In this document: positions 13,934 to 24,831 of the stretch, piece by piece | Layout: every line of letters begins with the position of its first letter | Position numbering within the stretch: position 1 is the first letter of the stretch | Source: Akebia trifoliata | Taxonomy: Eukaryota; Streptophyta; Magnoliopsida; Ranunculales; Lardizabalaceae | Reading direction: 5' to 3' | NCBI GenBank assembly: GCA_017979445.1 | Contig: CM030711.1 | Span: forward strand, 12,245,221-12,309,220 | Length of the DNA: 64,000 nt | Made by a program: the position numbers and the translations under genes | The notes under the pieces: model-generated | The model's input: only the letters and a program-made list of their open reading frames with translations | Told to the model about the DNA's origin: nothing | Database searches by the model: none

Positions 13934-14576
13934 GGGGGTGTTTGATTCGGATTATAGATCATGATTCTCGATTCTGATTATGGATTGTCCAAATCAAATT
14001 ATAAGAACTGATTTCCAGAATCCCAAAATCTAGTTTGGCTAACAATGTTTTTGAAAACTAATTTTGTGAAAAAAATTAACTAATTACACTTTTTGTGATT
14101 GAAAATGTAAGTAAAAATAAATGCCCCAGAGATTTAAATATAATGGATTTTTGAGAGAAAAAATTAAAGATTTTTGGAAAGAGTTGAAAAAGATGACATT
14201 TAAGTCATTTTGTATTAGTTTTCAAGTGAATTGTATGTTAATGAGCATGTTAAGATTAAGATTACCCAAAAAATTATGATGATTTTATATTTTTATTTTA
14301 AAAATAATAATTATTTTAAAAATAATAATAATTATTTTAAAAATAATAATAATTTTATCATTATTATTGTTGTTGCGAGATGTATTTCAAGATCTTCATA
14401 AGTGGATAATCTGTGAGAATCAAGAGAAACAACCTGATGACTGTTTATGATTCTTTATGATTTTAGTTCTTGATTATAAAAAAATTTGGTCGATAATCCG
14501 AACCAAACGACGCATTAGATTCTAGAATCCGATTATGAGCCAAAATCAGATTTTAAAATCCAAAGCAAACCCCCCC
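13934..14576. mobile_element. PIF/Harbinger-type MITE, about 640 bp
   Basis: The left end is GGGGGTGTTTGATTCGGATT and the right end is the imperfect reverse complement of GGGGGGTTTGCTTTGGATTT. Both sides are flanked by TAA (13931-13933 and 14577-14579), the usual 3-bp target duplication of this superfamily. The inside is AT-rich with no transposase frame, so it would need a transposase supplied from elsewhere. Confidence 0.75.
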
Positions 14577-14579
14577 TAA

Positions 14580-16388
14580 GAGTTCGGGTTTGTTATGTAG
14601 ATTTTCAATGGCCTTTTATCATCTTTGTTGGTTTTTCTAATAAATAGATTCATTGTGCATGAGACCATTAGAATTTTGAGTCAAAGTTTGGCACAATTGG
14701 TTGCTTCTTGCTTGTTAATCAGTCTAGCAACAGCTCGAAAGATCTACCTATTCGGAAATTGATCATCTTTGTGAAAAATGAGATTGTAACAAAAGGCAGA
14801 ATTGGAAATGAACTGTGGTAGCATTTTTCTTTTCTTTTCTTTTGAGTTAAGCTAGCTTTACTAACATAATCACACTCCTGATCTTACTAAACTTGTTTAA
14901 CTCACATGGATAGTCACATAGGTCAAATAACACCTTTGTCCTCTACAGTCCAAGGTCTAGATCATATTAAAAAAAAAAAAAATTTTTTTTTTTAATCTGA
15001 TCAAAGGTGTTGAAAATGAACGACTACTTAGATCCCAAATTTTACAATTCAAATCCAATGGTGAAAAATTATCTTATTTTAAATTTTTTTAAAACTTTTA
15101 AAATTTTGTGTTAGATCATGTAGATGCAAGACAGGTGTAATACTTTCATTTGCTCAAATCTGGGATCCACCAATCACATGTACCCACGTGTATTGAATGG
15201 CACTGTGATTTATAAAAATACGAAACTACCTCTCTATATGCTTGACATGGCAAGCACCGAGAGTCTCCGAGCAAAACATAACTCCTTTCATGGCTATTAG
15301 TCAAGAAAAGTATTTTTTTTAATTTTTGGACGGTGTAGTAGCGGCTGCTTCAACCTCGTGAAGTCAAAGTGTGCCATCAATTTAATTTGCTATATTTATT
15401 TGGTGTTACGGAGTATGGACCACAAAATATGAATGTTATACATATAACCCATAAGTTTTAACTACTAGTACTAGTAGGTTCATCCTATCCTTACTCCATT
15501 GACTTTCAAGTAAACAACCTTTCTTAGATCAGAAGAATTATAAAGGTTAAAAAAAAGGGCAAAATGATAATTTCCTTACCAATGTAAACTCTAAGCTGCT
15601 CCATCCATTAAAATTAAGATCTTTATTAATTAAAAAAAATGAGACTCTGTGAATTCCACGTAGTCCCTCAATTTGTATAAATCACACTACACCACACTAC
15701 CTTTATAAAAACAGAGAAAGACAAAAACAGAGAGAGAGAGAGAGAGAAGAAAACAGTAAATAAAGTAAAAAAAACCTTCCGATATCTAGTTACGCACAAG
15801 AAGACACGTAAAACACAGGAAAAGAACTCCAAAGACAACCACTAAACATTTAAAAAACATAAAAAAAATAAAATAAATAAAGAGTTCATGAACCCAAAAG
15901 ACAGTCATTTTCAACCATTAAAAAAGAGAACTGCTATTGGCGCCCCAACTTTTAATTATTATACCATAATTTATTAAATTATGGATCACACCCCTATTGA
16001 AACTTAAAAGCACACCTTTCAAACATTAGAAATCTTTAGTCTAACTTATAATTTTTAATATTTTGAAAAATAAAATAAAATCTACTTAACTTTTACTTAT
16101 TCTCAAACGTTTATTTATTTTCTTGATATATTTTTAAAAATATGCACAATTATTATTATTATTTTTATTTTCATAAATTGTTTATTTTAATTTTTAAAAT
16201 ATGTTTTTTCAATGAATTTGTCATTTTTATAATTGATGAATTTAATAATAAATTATCAACGAAATCATTGATATGGAAAAATTGTTGATTTATTATCAAT
16301 GAATTCATTGATTATAAAAATGACGAATTCACTGAAAAAATATCTCGAAAACTTATCATATTCAATGAACGAAATTGAGATTCACCCT
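14580..16388. other. Intergenic DNA with small repeats
   Basis: No gene was recognised. The stretch holds an (AG)n run at about 15728-15747. One end of the TGCTATTGG(C/G)(C/G)CCCCAACTTTT element family lies at about 15931. An imperfect palindrome at about 16209-16337 has arms around GAATTTGTCATTTTTATAAT and its complement. A TATA-like CTTTATAAAAAC at about 15701 could be a distant promoter of the kinase gene, but nothing ties it to a transcript. Confidence 0.4.
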
Positions 16389-16772
16389 AGGATAATTATA
16401 AAAATTCCCTACTAATTAATAAAGGCAACTCATACCATAATCAAATTGTTTACCTAATATAAGTTAAAAGTTTCGGGATGAACTAATTTTTGGTGAGAAT
16501 GATCCATATGATGAGGAGCTTACACAAAATTATCTCATCACTAAACTTTTAACCTCATAAAAATTAATTTATAAAAAAAAAAGACGATTTACGATTCTTG
16601 AATTTATTTTGATGGGATTAAAAGTTTTAAAATGATCGGATCTCCTCATTATAGGATCATTCTCACTAAAAATCAGTTCATTCTAAAACTTTTAACCTAT
16701 ATAAGATAAAATAATTCGACTATGATGTTGGTTGCCCTTATTAATTCGTGGGGTGTTTTTATAATTACCCTC
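16389..16772. mobile_element. Foldback/MITE-like element with very long arms
   Basis: An almost uninterrupted imperfect inverted repeat runs inward from both ends for more than 100 bases: GATAATTATAAAAA, AATTAATAAAGGCAAC, GTTAAAAGTTT and TGAGAATGATCC on the left are mirrored by GGATCATTCTCACT, AAACTTTTAAC, GTTGCCCTTATTAATT and TTTTTATAATTACC on the right. No coding capacity. It ends about 280 bp upstream of the kinase start codon, so it lies in or near that gene's promoter. Confidence 0.75.
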
Positions 16773-16894
16773 ACGCCTTATTTTCTTTATTTTTAGTTGT
16801 GGTTTAATAAGTAAAAAATTAGCAGCTCTCTAAGAAAAACACAAGGAGAGAGAATAGGAGAAAAGCAGGGCTAAACAGAGACACGCCCATCTCC

Positions 16895-17193
16895 ATGAAT
16901 CCTGTTTCTTGTCTTCTTCTTTTAGTTAAAGTAGAGAAACCCATCTCCATATGCAGTTATACGCCTGTTTCTTCTCCTCTTCTTCGTCTTCTTTCATCCT
17001 TTTTTATTCAAATTTGTGAGTAAATTCCAACTGGCTTATGCTCAATTTCTCTACAAATGGACACTCCACCAGCAGAAGAGCTACTAAAGAAGATCCAAGA
17101 CTTAGAAGCTGGGCACGCTCACCTCAAACAAGAGATTTCAAAGATGATCCTCCACAGTGCCAGCAGTTGCACGAATTCCAAATCCAATCATGA
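16895..17193 (+). promoter_or_regulatory. Upstream reading frames in the probable leader of the PAS-Raf kinase
   Basis: Three ATGs precede the kinase start. uORF1 is 16895-17023 (42 codons plus stop). uORF2 is 16951-17019 (22 codons plus stop) in another frame. uORF3 starts at 17038, only 19 bases before the main ATG, runs out of frame across it, and stops at 17193. If the leader includes this stretch, ribosomes must skip or leak past these ATGs, a common way to lower translation of signalling proteins. The transcription start is unknown, so this depends on the leader's real extent. Confidence 0.5.
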
Positions 17194-20100
17194 GCACCAT
17201 CAACGTTCTCACTCAGTATCACCTCGTAGGTCGAGATTTGCTGCTCCAATGAGAAAGGGAAGTGGAGGGTTTGAAGGAAACACTGCGTGGAAAAAGGGTT
17301 CCGCTTCTCTCAGACATTCGTCATCGTTGCAGAGGGAGAGAAGAAGCGATGACCCTTTGAGCCCCAGAGGAGGGGGTGGGCCAGCGGTGGTGAATTTGAA
17401 GGATAAGCAGTATCCCAATATTTTGCAGTCTATGGGTCAATCTGTTCATATATTTGATCTCAGTGGTCAGATAATTTACTGGTGAGTTGTCCAATTCGGG
17501 TTTTTTTGTTTTTGTTTTTGTTTTTTTATTTATAAATATTTCTATGGTGGGTTTGTTCAATTTCTTGTCTTGGTTATATGAGGATTGTTTTAAGAGTTAT
17601 GGTGATTTGGGTTGTTGTTTTTTATTCACTTTTTCTGCGTTTGTGAGTACTTCTATAAATCTATGTTAATGGGGTGTTTGAAGTTTTGGGACCTTTGGTG
17701 ATTTGGGTGGTTGTTTTATTCACTTTTTCTGTGTTTGTGACTATTTTTGGAATTCTATGTAATGGGGTGTTTTGAATTTAGCTTGATCGTGGGCTATGAA
17801 TATGAGCTGGTGCTGGTAGAGTACACACATGGAAGAAAGATCTTTTTCTCTAACAGAAATTTAAATTGGCATCCTCCTAATGTTCTTTCCTTGTCTTGCT
17901 CATATGAGGCCTGTTTTGAGAGTTTTGGTGATTTGGGTTGTTGTTTTGTTCACTTTTTGTGTGCTTGTGGGTACTTCCAGAATTCTATGTTTATGAGGTG
18001 TTTGAATTGAGTTTGATTGTGGGCTATGAATATGAGCTGATGCTGGTGGAGTGCACACATTGAAGAAAGATCAATTTTTTTTTTTCAAACAGAAAAATTG
18101 GCATCCTCACTATGTTCTTTACTTGGTCTTTATCACTAGTCTTGTTGAATAAGCTTAGCTTGTTAGCCAGATATAGTTTTTTTTTAAAACCTATTTGGGC
18201 ATTATTCAATTTTACAGGAATAGAATGGCTGAGAAGCTTTATGGATATTCTGCATCAGAAGCTCTTGGTCAGGATGCTTCTGAGCTCCTTACAGATGCTT
18301 GTGGCTTCGATGTAACAGATTCTATAATACAACGGATACGAATGGAGGGTAATTGGACTGGGCAGTTACCTGTCAAAAATAAGTTGGGAGAGCGGTTTGT
18401 AGTTGTTGCAATCAACACCCCATTCTACGATGATGATGGTAGTTTGATTGGGATCATTTGCGTATCGAGTGATTCGCGTCCCTTTAGAGAAATGCAGGAT
18501 TCAAGCTATAGTCGGCCTAGAGGTGGTCCCACACCGAAATTCGGTTTTATTCCTCAGCAACCTCTGCAAGACGTGATCGCATCAAAAATATCAAATCTGG
18601 TGAGTTTTTCTTCTCAGAGACACCTATGCCCATGGGAAGATAGTATTTTGTGATTCTTTTAGTGTAGCCTCCTTTGATTGTTAGAAACACCGAAACAGGC
18701 TTCTAAGGTGACGAACAAAGTCAAGTCGAGAATACGTGCCGGTGAGAACAATATGGAACGTGAAAGTGGGAGCGGAGATAGCCAGTATTCTGATCATGGT
18801 TTCTCAGATGTGGTTCTCTTTGATCATAGGGAGGACGCTAACTCGAGCGGAGCTAGCACACCTAGAGGAGACATACTCCCCACTTCCTTTGGTGTATTTT
18901 CTAAGGAAAATACCATAAGAGATTCTCGTGATGAGGGCGAAGGGAGGACTGGGATCCACAGAGTCATAACTTCAAAGGCAGAGGCATGGATTAGCAAGAA
19001 GGGGTTATCATGGCCGTGGAAAGGTAGCGAACGGGAGGGGCCCACACATTTTGGGTGGCCCTGGTCGAATTATGATCAAGAAAATAACTTGGGTCCTCAT
19101 AGAAGTTCCAACTCTGGTGCAAAGCCAAAAGTTCATATGGGAGAAAGTAACCGACCCGGAAGACCCGGCAATAATGAAGCTTCCGGGTCTTGGTCCTCCT
19201 CATGTAATGCTAACAGCACAAGTAGTGTGAGCAGTAATGGAAGTAGCAGTAGTAATGCTATAAATAAAGTTGATGTGGAAACCGACTGCTTAGACTATGA
19301 AATCTTGTGGGAAGACTTGACAATTGGAGAACAGATTGGGCAAGGTGAGACCTTTTCCTTGACCTTTACATGGTAGTAGAGTAAATGCCTGTTTCGTTCA
19401 TTTTCATAAATATCCTCATCTTCTTAACCTTTGTAAAAGACACAGTAGATGGTGGAATTGTCACTTTTTGCATTTATTTCCCGACCTTTAAGTAAACATA
19501 TTAAGTTCACCACAAGTTTGCTGATAACTCAAATCAGCTCTTAATAAGAGAATATTATTTCCCTGTGAAGCCCTTAAATGGAATTCTCTGCATTTTGATT
19601 GTTCTAGACATTATTTGCTTTTCATTTTCACTAGAATTTCTGATTTCCCATTTCAAGGAAGCATAATGAACTCAAGGACATCTAACAATAATTTTTTTTC
19701 TTTCTTGTTTTTCACCACTAATGAATAAACTTAGACAAGGAAGAAAATACCATATAGTACAAAATACAACAATAAATTGTAAGTCTTCCATCTATTTCTG
19801 TCTAATGGTTCTATATTACTAGCTGGAAATTTAGGCAAGGCAATGCTCCTATATATATGTCTCCTAATGACTCAATGGTTCCTTGTTCATAACTTGTCTT
19901 TTTTATTATGCTTCTCTATCCTGAGATACTCTTCTTATTTATGATATTTTGTTTTTGAATGGCAGGGTCATGTGGGACTGTATATCATGGTCTGTGGTAT
20001 GGCTCGGTATGTTCTCTTGCTTTTCCTTTTTGTGACTTGTTTTTTTGAAAGATACCTTTTTGTAACTTTCTAGGAGTAATCATCATAATATATGAATCCA

Positions 20101-23100
20101 GAAAAAATTATGAGAAGTCATGCTATTCAATTCCCTTTATCCGTATCTGTCAGTTTTATATCTTTGTATCTCTATGTGATGCCATTGTTGTGGGTTGGCA
20201 TCTTTCTGTAGTTATCATTGTAAGATGTATAAGAATTGGGCTTCATGTCATTAAACAATGTCTGCTTCTTTGCAGGATGTTGCGGTCAAAGTATTTTCTA
20301 ATCAAGATTATTCAGATGATGTGATACTTTCCTTTAGACAAGAGGTGATTTTCCAAGCCAAGAGTCACATAGTTATTGAAACCATGTTTAATAAATTGGT
20401 TTCTGATGTAGTTAGAAATTGTCAATTGATAAGAAATTGCTACTGGTTCTTGAGTTCTCCTTTCAAGAATAAGTTTGAAGTGATACAAAGAACATTTTGC
20501 TCCTAAAATATATCACGGTGAAATCTTGTCAAGATATGGGAGCATATGCGAAAATTTTATTTGCTCTTTTCCTTTAAAATTGGGAATTTAATCTGAAAAT
20601 AATGGTTGTTTATGAAGGTGTCACTTATGAAGAGAGTACGACATCCAAATGTGATACTCTTTATGGGGGCAGTCACTTCACCACCACGTCTTTGCATTGT
20701 TACGGAGTTCCTTCCACGGTTCGTTCTCCACTTATCTTTCTGAAAATTTCACAACAGGGAGAGATCCAAGTCATGTTTTCAAGTATTTTGCATGTAAAAG
20801 ATGATATAGTTTTCCGAAAATGTCTCGCATAATTCGTATTTGATTAAATTGGTTGGTTTGATATATTTTTTCTATTATTGTACTTGTTGGGCTTACTTTT
20901 TATTGGTACTTAATGGGCTTACTTCCTTTTTAAAACAGTGGAAGTTTGTTTCGTTTACTTCAACGGAACACAACTAGATTAGATTGGAGACGACGTGTTC
21001 ACATGGCTTTAGATATTGTAAGTATGACTGAATTTATTTATGAGAAAATGTCATTTCATTAAAGAAAAAAGATAATAATACTTATAAAGATTGTATGCTA
21101 GTACTTATCACACAAATAAGGTATTATATAGTAAATTATAATAGTATTATTATGAACTTATCATGATGATTCTCGGTGCGTGCTATGTAATCTGGCACCC
21201 AATCCAACATTATACAAAATGACTCATGTACCATCTTTGGGTATTGGATTTTAATTGTGAGGCTCTGAACCTCTGCATGTGCTTTCCTATTTTTACAAGA
21301 GAACATCTATTGCCACACCAACTTTTACTAAGAACATCCCAAGATCTGTGCTAATTCCTTGGTGATTTCATATGAATGGGGTGCTCTTAGCAAAATTTGG
21401 TGCAGCAATAGAATCACTCTTTTTACAATCTTAAAAAAAGGCATGTTATAAATACTGTATTATATAGGACAAAATTCTTCTCTTACAGACATGGATTATG
21501 TACTTCCTTGTTTTTAACCTTTCTACAGGCTCGGGGCATGACTTATCTTCATCATTGCAACCCACCAATCATTCATCGTGATTTGAAATCTTCAAATTTG
21601 CTAGTTGACAAAAAATGGACTGTGAAGGTGTGGCTTTCTTTCTATTAAACATTGTCCATTCGTAATTTCCTTTTTTTCTTATTTCAAGAGATGAAATCAT
21701 CTTTCTTTTGTTTCATCAGGTTGGTGACTTTGGTCTCTCACGTCTCAAACATGAGACGTTCCTAACAACAAAGACTGGGAGAGGAACGGTATATAATGTT
21801 GCCCGTGTCTTAAGTTGCATTCTTTCACCTCTCTTTGATATCTTCGGGATATTGATTGGTGATCATGATCCAAATCTTCCTACTGTTAACCACTAAACTG
21901 TTTTCCTGTTTAGCCACAATGGATGGCTCCAGAAGTTCTTCGCAACGAGCCTTCAGATGAGAAGTAGGTTCTAATACTTTGTTCAAATTTTTTTTTTTTC
22001 TGTTGGGTTGGGGGGGTTGATTTAAGTTCTCCTTTTCTTGGTAGAACCTCATAATTCACCAAATACTTTTCTCTTGCTATGTGGAAACATTAGGTCTGAT
22101 GTATACAGCTATGGAGTAATACTATGGGAACTTGTCACTGAGAAAATTCCTTGGGATAATCTCAATTCAATGCAGGTATCCTTCTCTTTGGTAGATCATA
22201 GTTTACGTAGTTAGTTATCTCTTTATACCTATTATAATGGAAGAAATTCCCTCCATTCAATAACACTCAATCCACCTTAGTTACATAAGTTGATTGTGGT
22301 GGTTAACAAATAAAGGTTTTCTCTTACACAACATGGTATCCCTATTTAATATTTGTAGTTTTTTCAGCACAAATGTTCAAACACTGTGTCTCACTCCTGA
22401 TTTTATGAAGCATATGCTAAAAGTCTAAAATTAGCAGGAAATGTTGTTTATATGCAATCACACAACAGCCTATGCAGTTGCATATTATCCAATTTTTATT
22501 TTTTTGTATTTTTTTTTTAAATTGGGAAAAAAGTTAATTAAAAATAGAAAAATCTACAATTATTATACTACTTTTAGAAATAAAATATTATAGTATTTTA
22601 TTTTCAGTTACATTATGATTCATTGTATTTGTAGGTTTACCAAGTTTGAAAAAAAAAAAAAATTCAAAAAAAATTCATAAGAGTTAGAAAAATAAAGTAA
22701 ACTTTTAATTCTTCGTTGTTACAAAAAATCTTTCAATCTTACTTCTTAAGCTTGATGTAGATGATTTAAGGAGTAAAAGACAGAGAATGTAGTTAGATTG
22801 CCAAAACAAAAAAAAAAGTTTTTTTCTTTTTTTGAAGGGAGCTAAAACGGGAGTAGAATTGATTTAAAAAAAGAATAAAAACATATTAGAGTGTTGTAAG
22901 ATTGTGGAAGTGATGATGATAGGTATTTATAAAATGAATTGTAAGTGTTTGCTCAAATATAAAATTTTGACCATTGGACAAATATACCATCACATACATT
23001 TATGTATGCCATGACATAATGATGACTTCATCGCATATGTCTTCTTGGCATATGCGACTTTATTCCCCAAAATATCATATGCGCATACGCGGTTGCATTT

Positions 23101-23868
23101 GACAACAATGGCCGGAAAAGATTTTATATCATAGGCATTTGCATTGTGTGAAACATGAAATATATGTTAACAATTTGTGTTGGATTCCTTAGGTGATTGG
23201 AGCTGTAGGTTTTATGAACCAACGGCTAGAGATCCCAAATGATTTAGACCCACAGTGGGTGTCGATAATTGAGAGCTGCTGGCACAGGTGCTTATCTCTG
23301 CTAATAACTTAAATCATTATGAATTTTCTCTTCATACCACCCATGATTTAAGCTAGAATCTGATCTTATTATCTGATTGAATGATCTTAGGGAAATAGAA
23401 ATCATAATAAATACTATATCTATAACATATGAGATATACTTGGATATTTCAGTGAGTTGAACCCACCCCTGCATATTTCACCGAATTCTAGATTTATCAC
23501 ATTCTTTTAAAACGGTAGAAACATTAAATTAGAATATTCAAGGAATGTTTAAAAATTAGATGGCTAGGATCATTGTGCAGAGCTCGATTTTCTACGTAAG
23601 ATTAAAGTATTGATAATTTAGGTGTTTTTTTTGTATGATTATCCTGATGTAAGTGAAAGGAACACATGTATTTCTTGGTGAACACCTATTTCAGCCCATT
23701 AATCTGATCTTATGGTTTTAATTTGTAATCTGACAAAACAGTGAGTCACAGCGCCGACCAACGTTCCAGGAACTTTTAGAAAGGTTTAAAGATCTACAGA
23801 GACAATATAACCTTCAATTCCAGGCAAGCCGGTCTGCCCATGGAGAAACCGTGCAAGGACTATCCTAG
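17057..23868 (+). CDS. PAS-domain Raf-like MAPKKK (plant B2-type), 13 exons, 754 aa
   Basis: Soluble Ser/Thr kinase of the plant Raf-like group with an N-terminal PAS sensor domain. Arabidopsis members RAF10 and RAF11 act in ABA responses and seed dormancy; the same role here is inference. Coding exons: 17057-17481, 18218-18599, 18699-19344, 19966-20006, 20276-20344, 20618-20718, 20939-21017, 21529-21627, 21720-21788, 21914-21963, 22094-22175, 23193-23287, 23742-23868, all GT-AG and in frame to TAG. A short coiled-coil-like start ([20 protein letters not shown]) is followed by a Ser/Arg-rich stretch, PAS at about residues 120-245, a Ser/Gly-rich linker, and a kinase domain at about 474-740. 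Kinase landmarks: glycine loop GQGSCGTV (483-490), VAVK lysine about 503, HRDLK with Asp about 599, DFG with Asp about 617, and WMAPE. All catalytic residues are present, so the gene looks functional. Orthology to one Arabidopsis member was not resolved. Confidence 0.96.
17580..18130 (+). repeat. Three imperfect tandem units inside intron 1 of the kinase gene
   Basis: The phrase GGTGATTTGGGTTGTTGTTTT (with variants), followed by CACTTTTT and TCTATGT, recurs starting near 17600, 17696 and 17923. The second and third units also share a longer tail with GGGCTATGAATATGAGCT and ATTGGCATCCTC. The units are diverged by indels, so the array is old. It explains the long thymine-rich open frames in this intron, which are not genes. 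Confidence 0.75.
21298..21420. mobile_element. Small MITE in intron 7 of the kinase gene
   Basis: The ends CTATTGCCACACCAACTTTT and AAAATTTGGTGCAGCAATAG are imperfect reverse complements about 120 bp apart. They resemble the ends of the element in the ATP-citrate lyase intron and the piece near 3648-3757. No coding capacity. Confidence 0.6.
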
Positions 23869-24831
23869 GCTTGTTTTGTTTTAGTAATAGCAGCATAAGA
23901 TGAATTGAACCTCAAGTGCATGGCATGGTATGGTGCCTGCCTTCCAACCAAGATTATTCCTAGGCTTTTTGTATATCTTTTGTGTATTGGTTCTGTTTAA
24001 GTTTGAAATGTGGTTAGAAATGTTCTTTTCTTTCAAAAAAGGAAAAATATATTAAATTCCTAAACCTTCACCATAAATATATATTTTTGGGAAGGACTTA
24101 TTCTAGATGGCACTAACTTGTAAAACTTCACAAAGGTTTCATGAGTATCAAATATAACTTATCTAAATTTTTCAATGGGATTGTGATCAATTTCGATGAT
24201 TGGTGAATGGAGAATGATATATTCAATATTTCTAATATCCAGATGTAATTTTTGATCAATCTTAACGATTAGTGGCAACAAATAATAAATGGAGAATGAA
24301 AGATTCATAATTTTGAATATTTTGTTGCAAGTTTGATCTATATGTCTATTGGATCATGTAAAATGGATGGCATTGAAGCAATGTAAAAAATGTTGTAACA
24401 AATATATATTGTAAAAGGGCCGTGACATGCCCCAATGCTCCCTGATGTGGCATGGACTAGAACCATAGATCCTTTCCTTGGGATACACAACTGCACATTT
24501 CCAGATGTCACATCGGGGGCGAATGGGAGTGTATCTCAGAGGGGGGACATTAGAAAATCATTATTCATTGTAAAAATAAAAATGGATGGTTCTCTCCAAT
24601 ATATCAATTCTATTGGACCAAATTGATTCAATTCTAATTAAACATGAATTATTAACTAATAAGAATTTTATTTAAAGTCTACAATTGTTTTATGAATTGT
24701 CATATAATGGTAGGAAAAAAAAAAAACCCCCAAACCGTTGGATTATCCAAAATCATGCAGAGGAAGACTTTTAAAATACTGGATCCATAACACAAACTAA
24801 ATAAATGTAAATGCTGATCGATTTCAGTCAG
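23869..24831. other. Intergenic DNA between the kinase and the first pectinesterase gene (convergent)
   Basis: The two genes face each other here, so this stretch should hold both 3' untranslated regions. No further gene or clear repeat is seen. Confidence 0.5.

Noticed and set aside
14960..14995. A-run followed by T-run palindrome as a terminator
   Set aside because: Simple homopolymer palindrome far from any gene end; a bacterial-type terminator has no meaning here.
17209..17560. Minus-strand open frames over kinase exon 1
   Set aside because: Shadows of the coding exon and of the following thymine-rich intron start.
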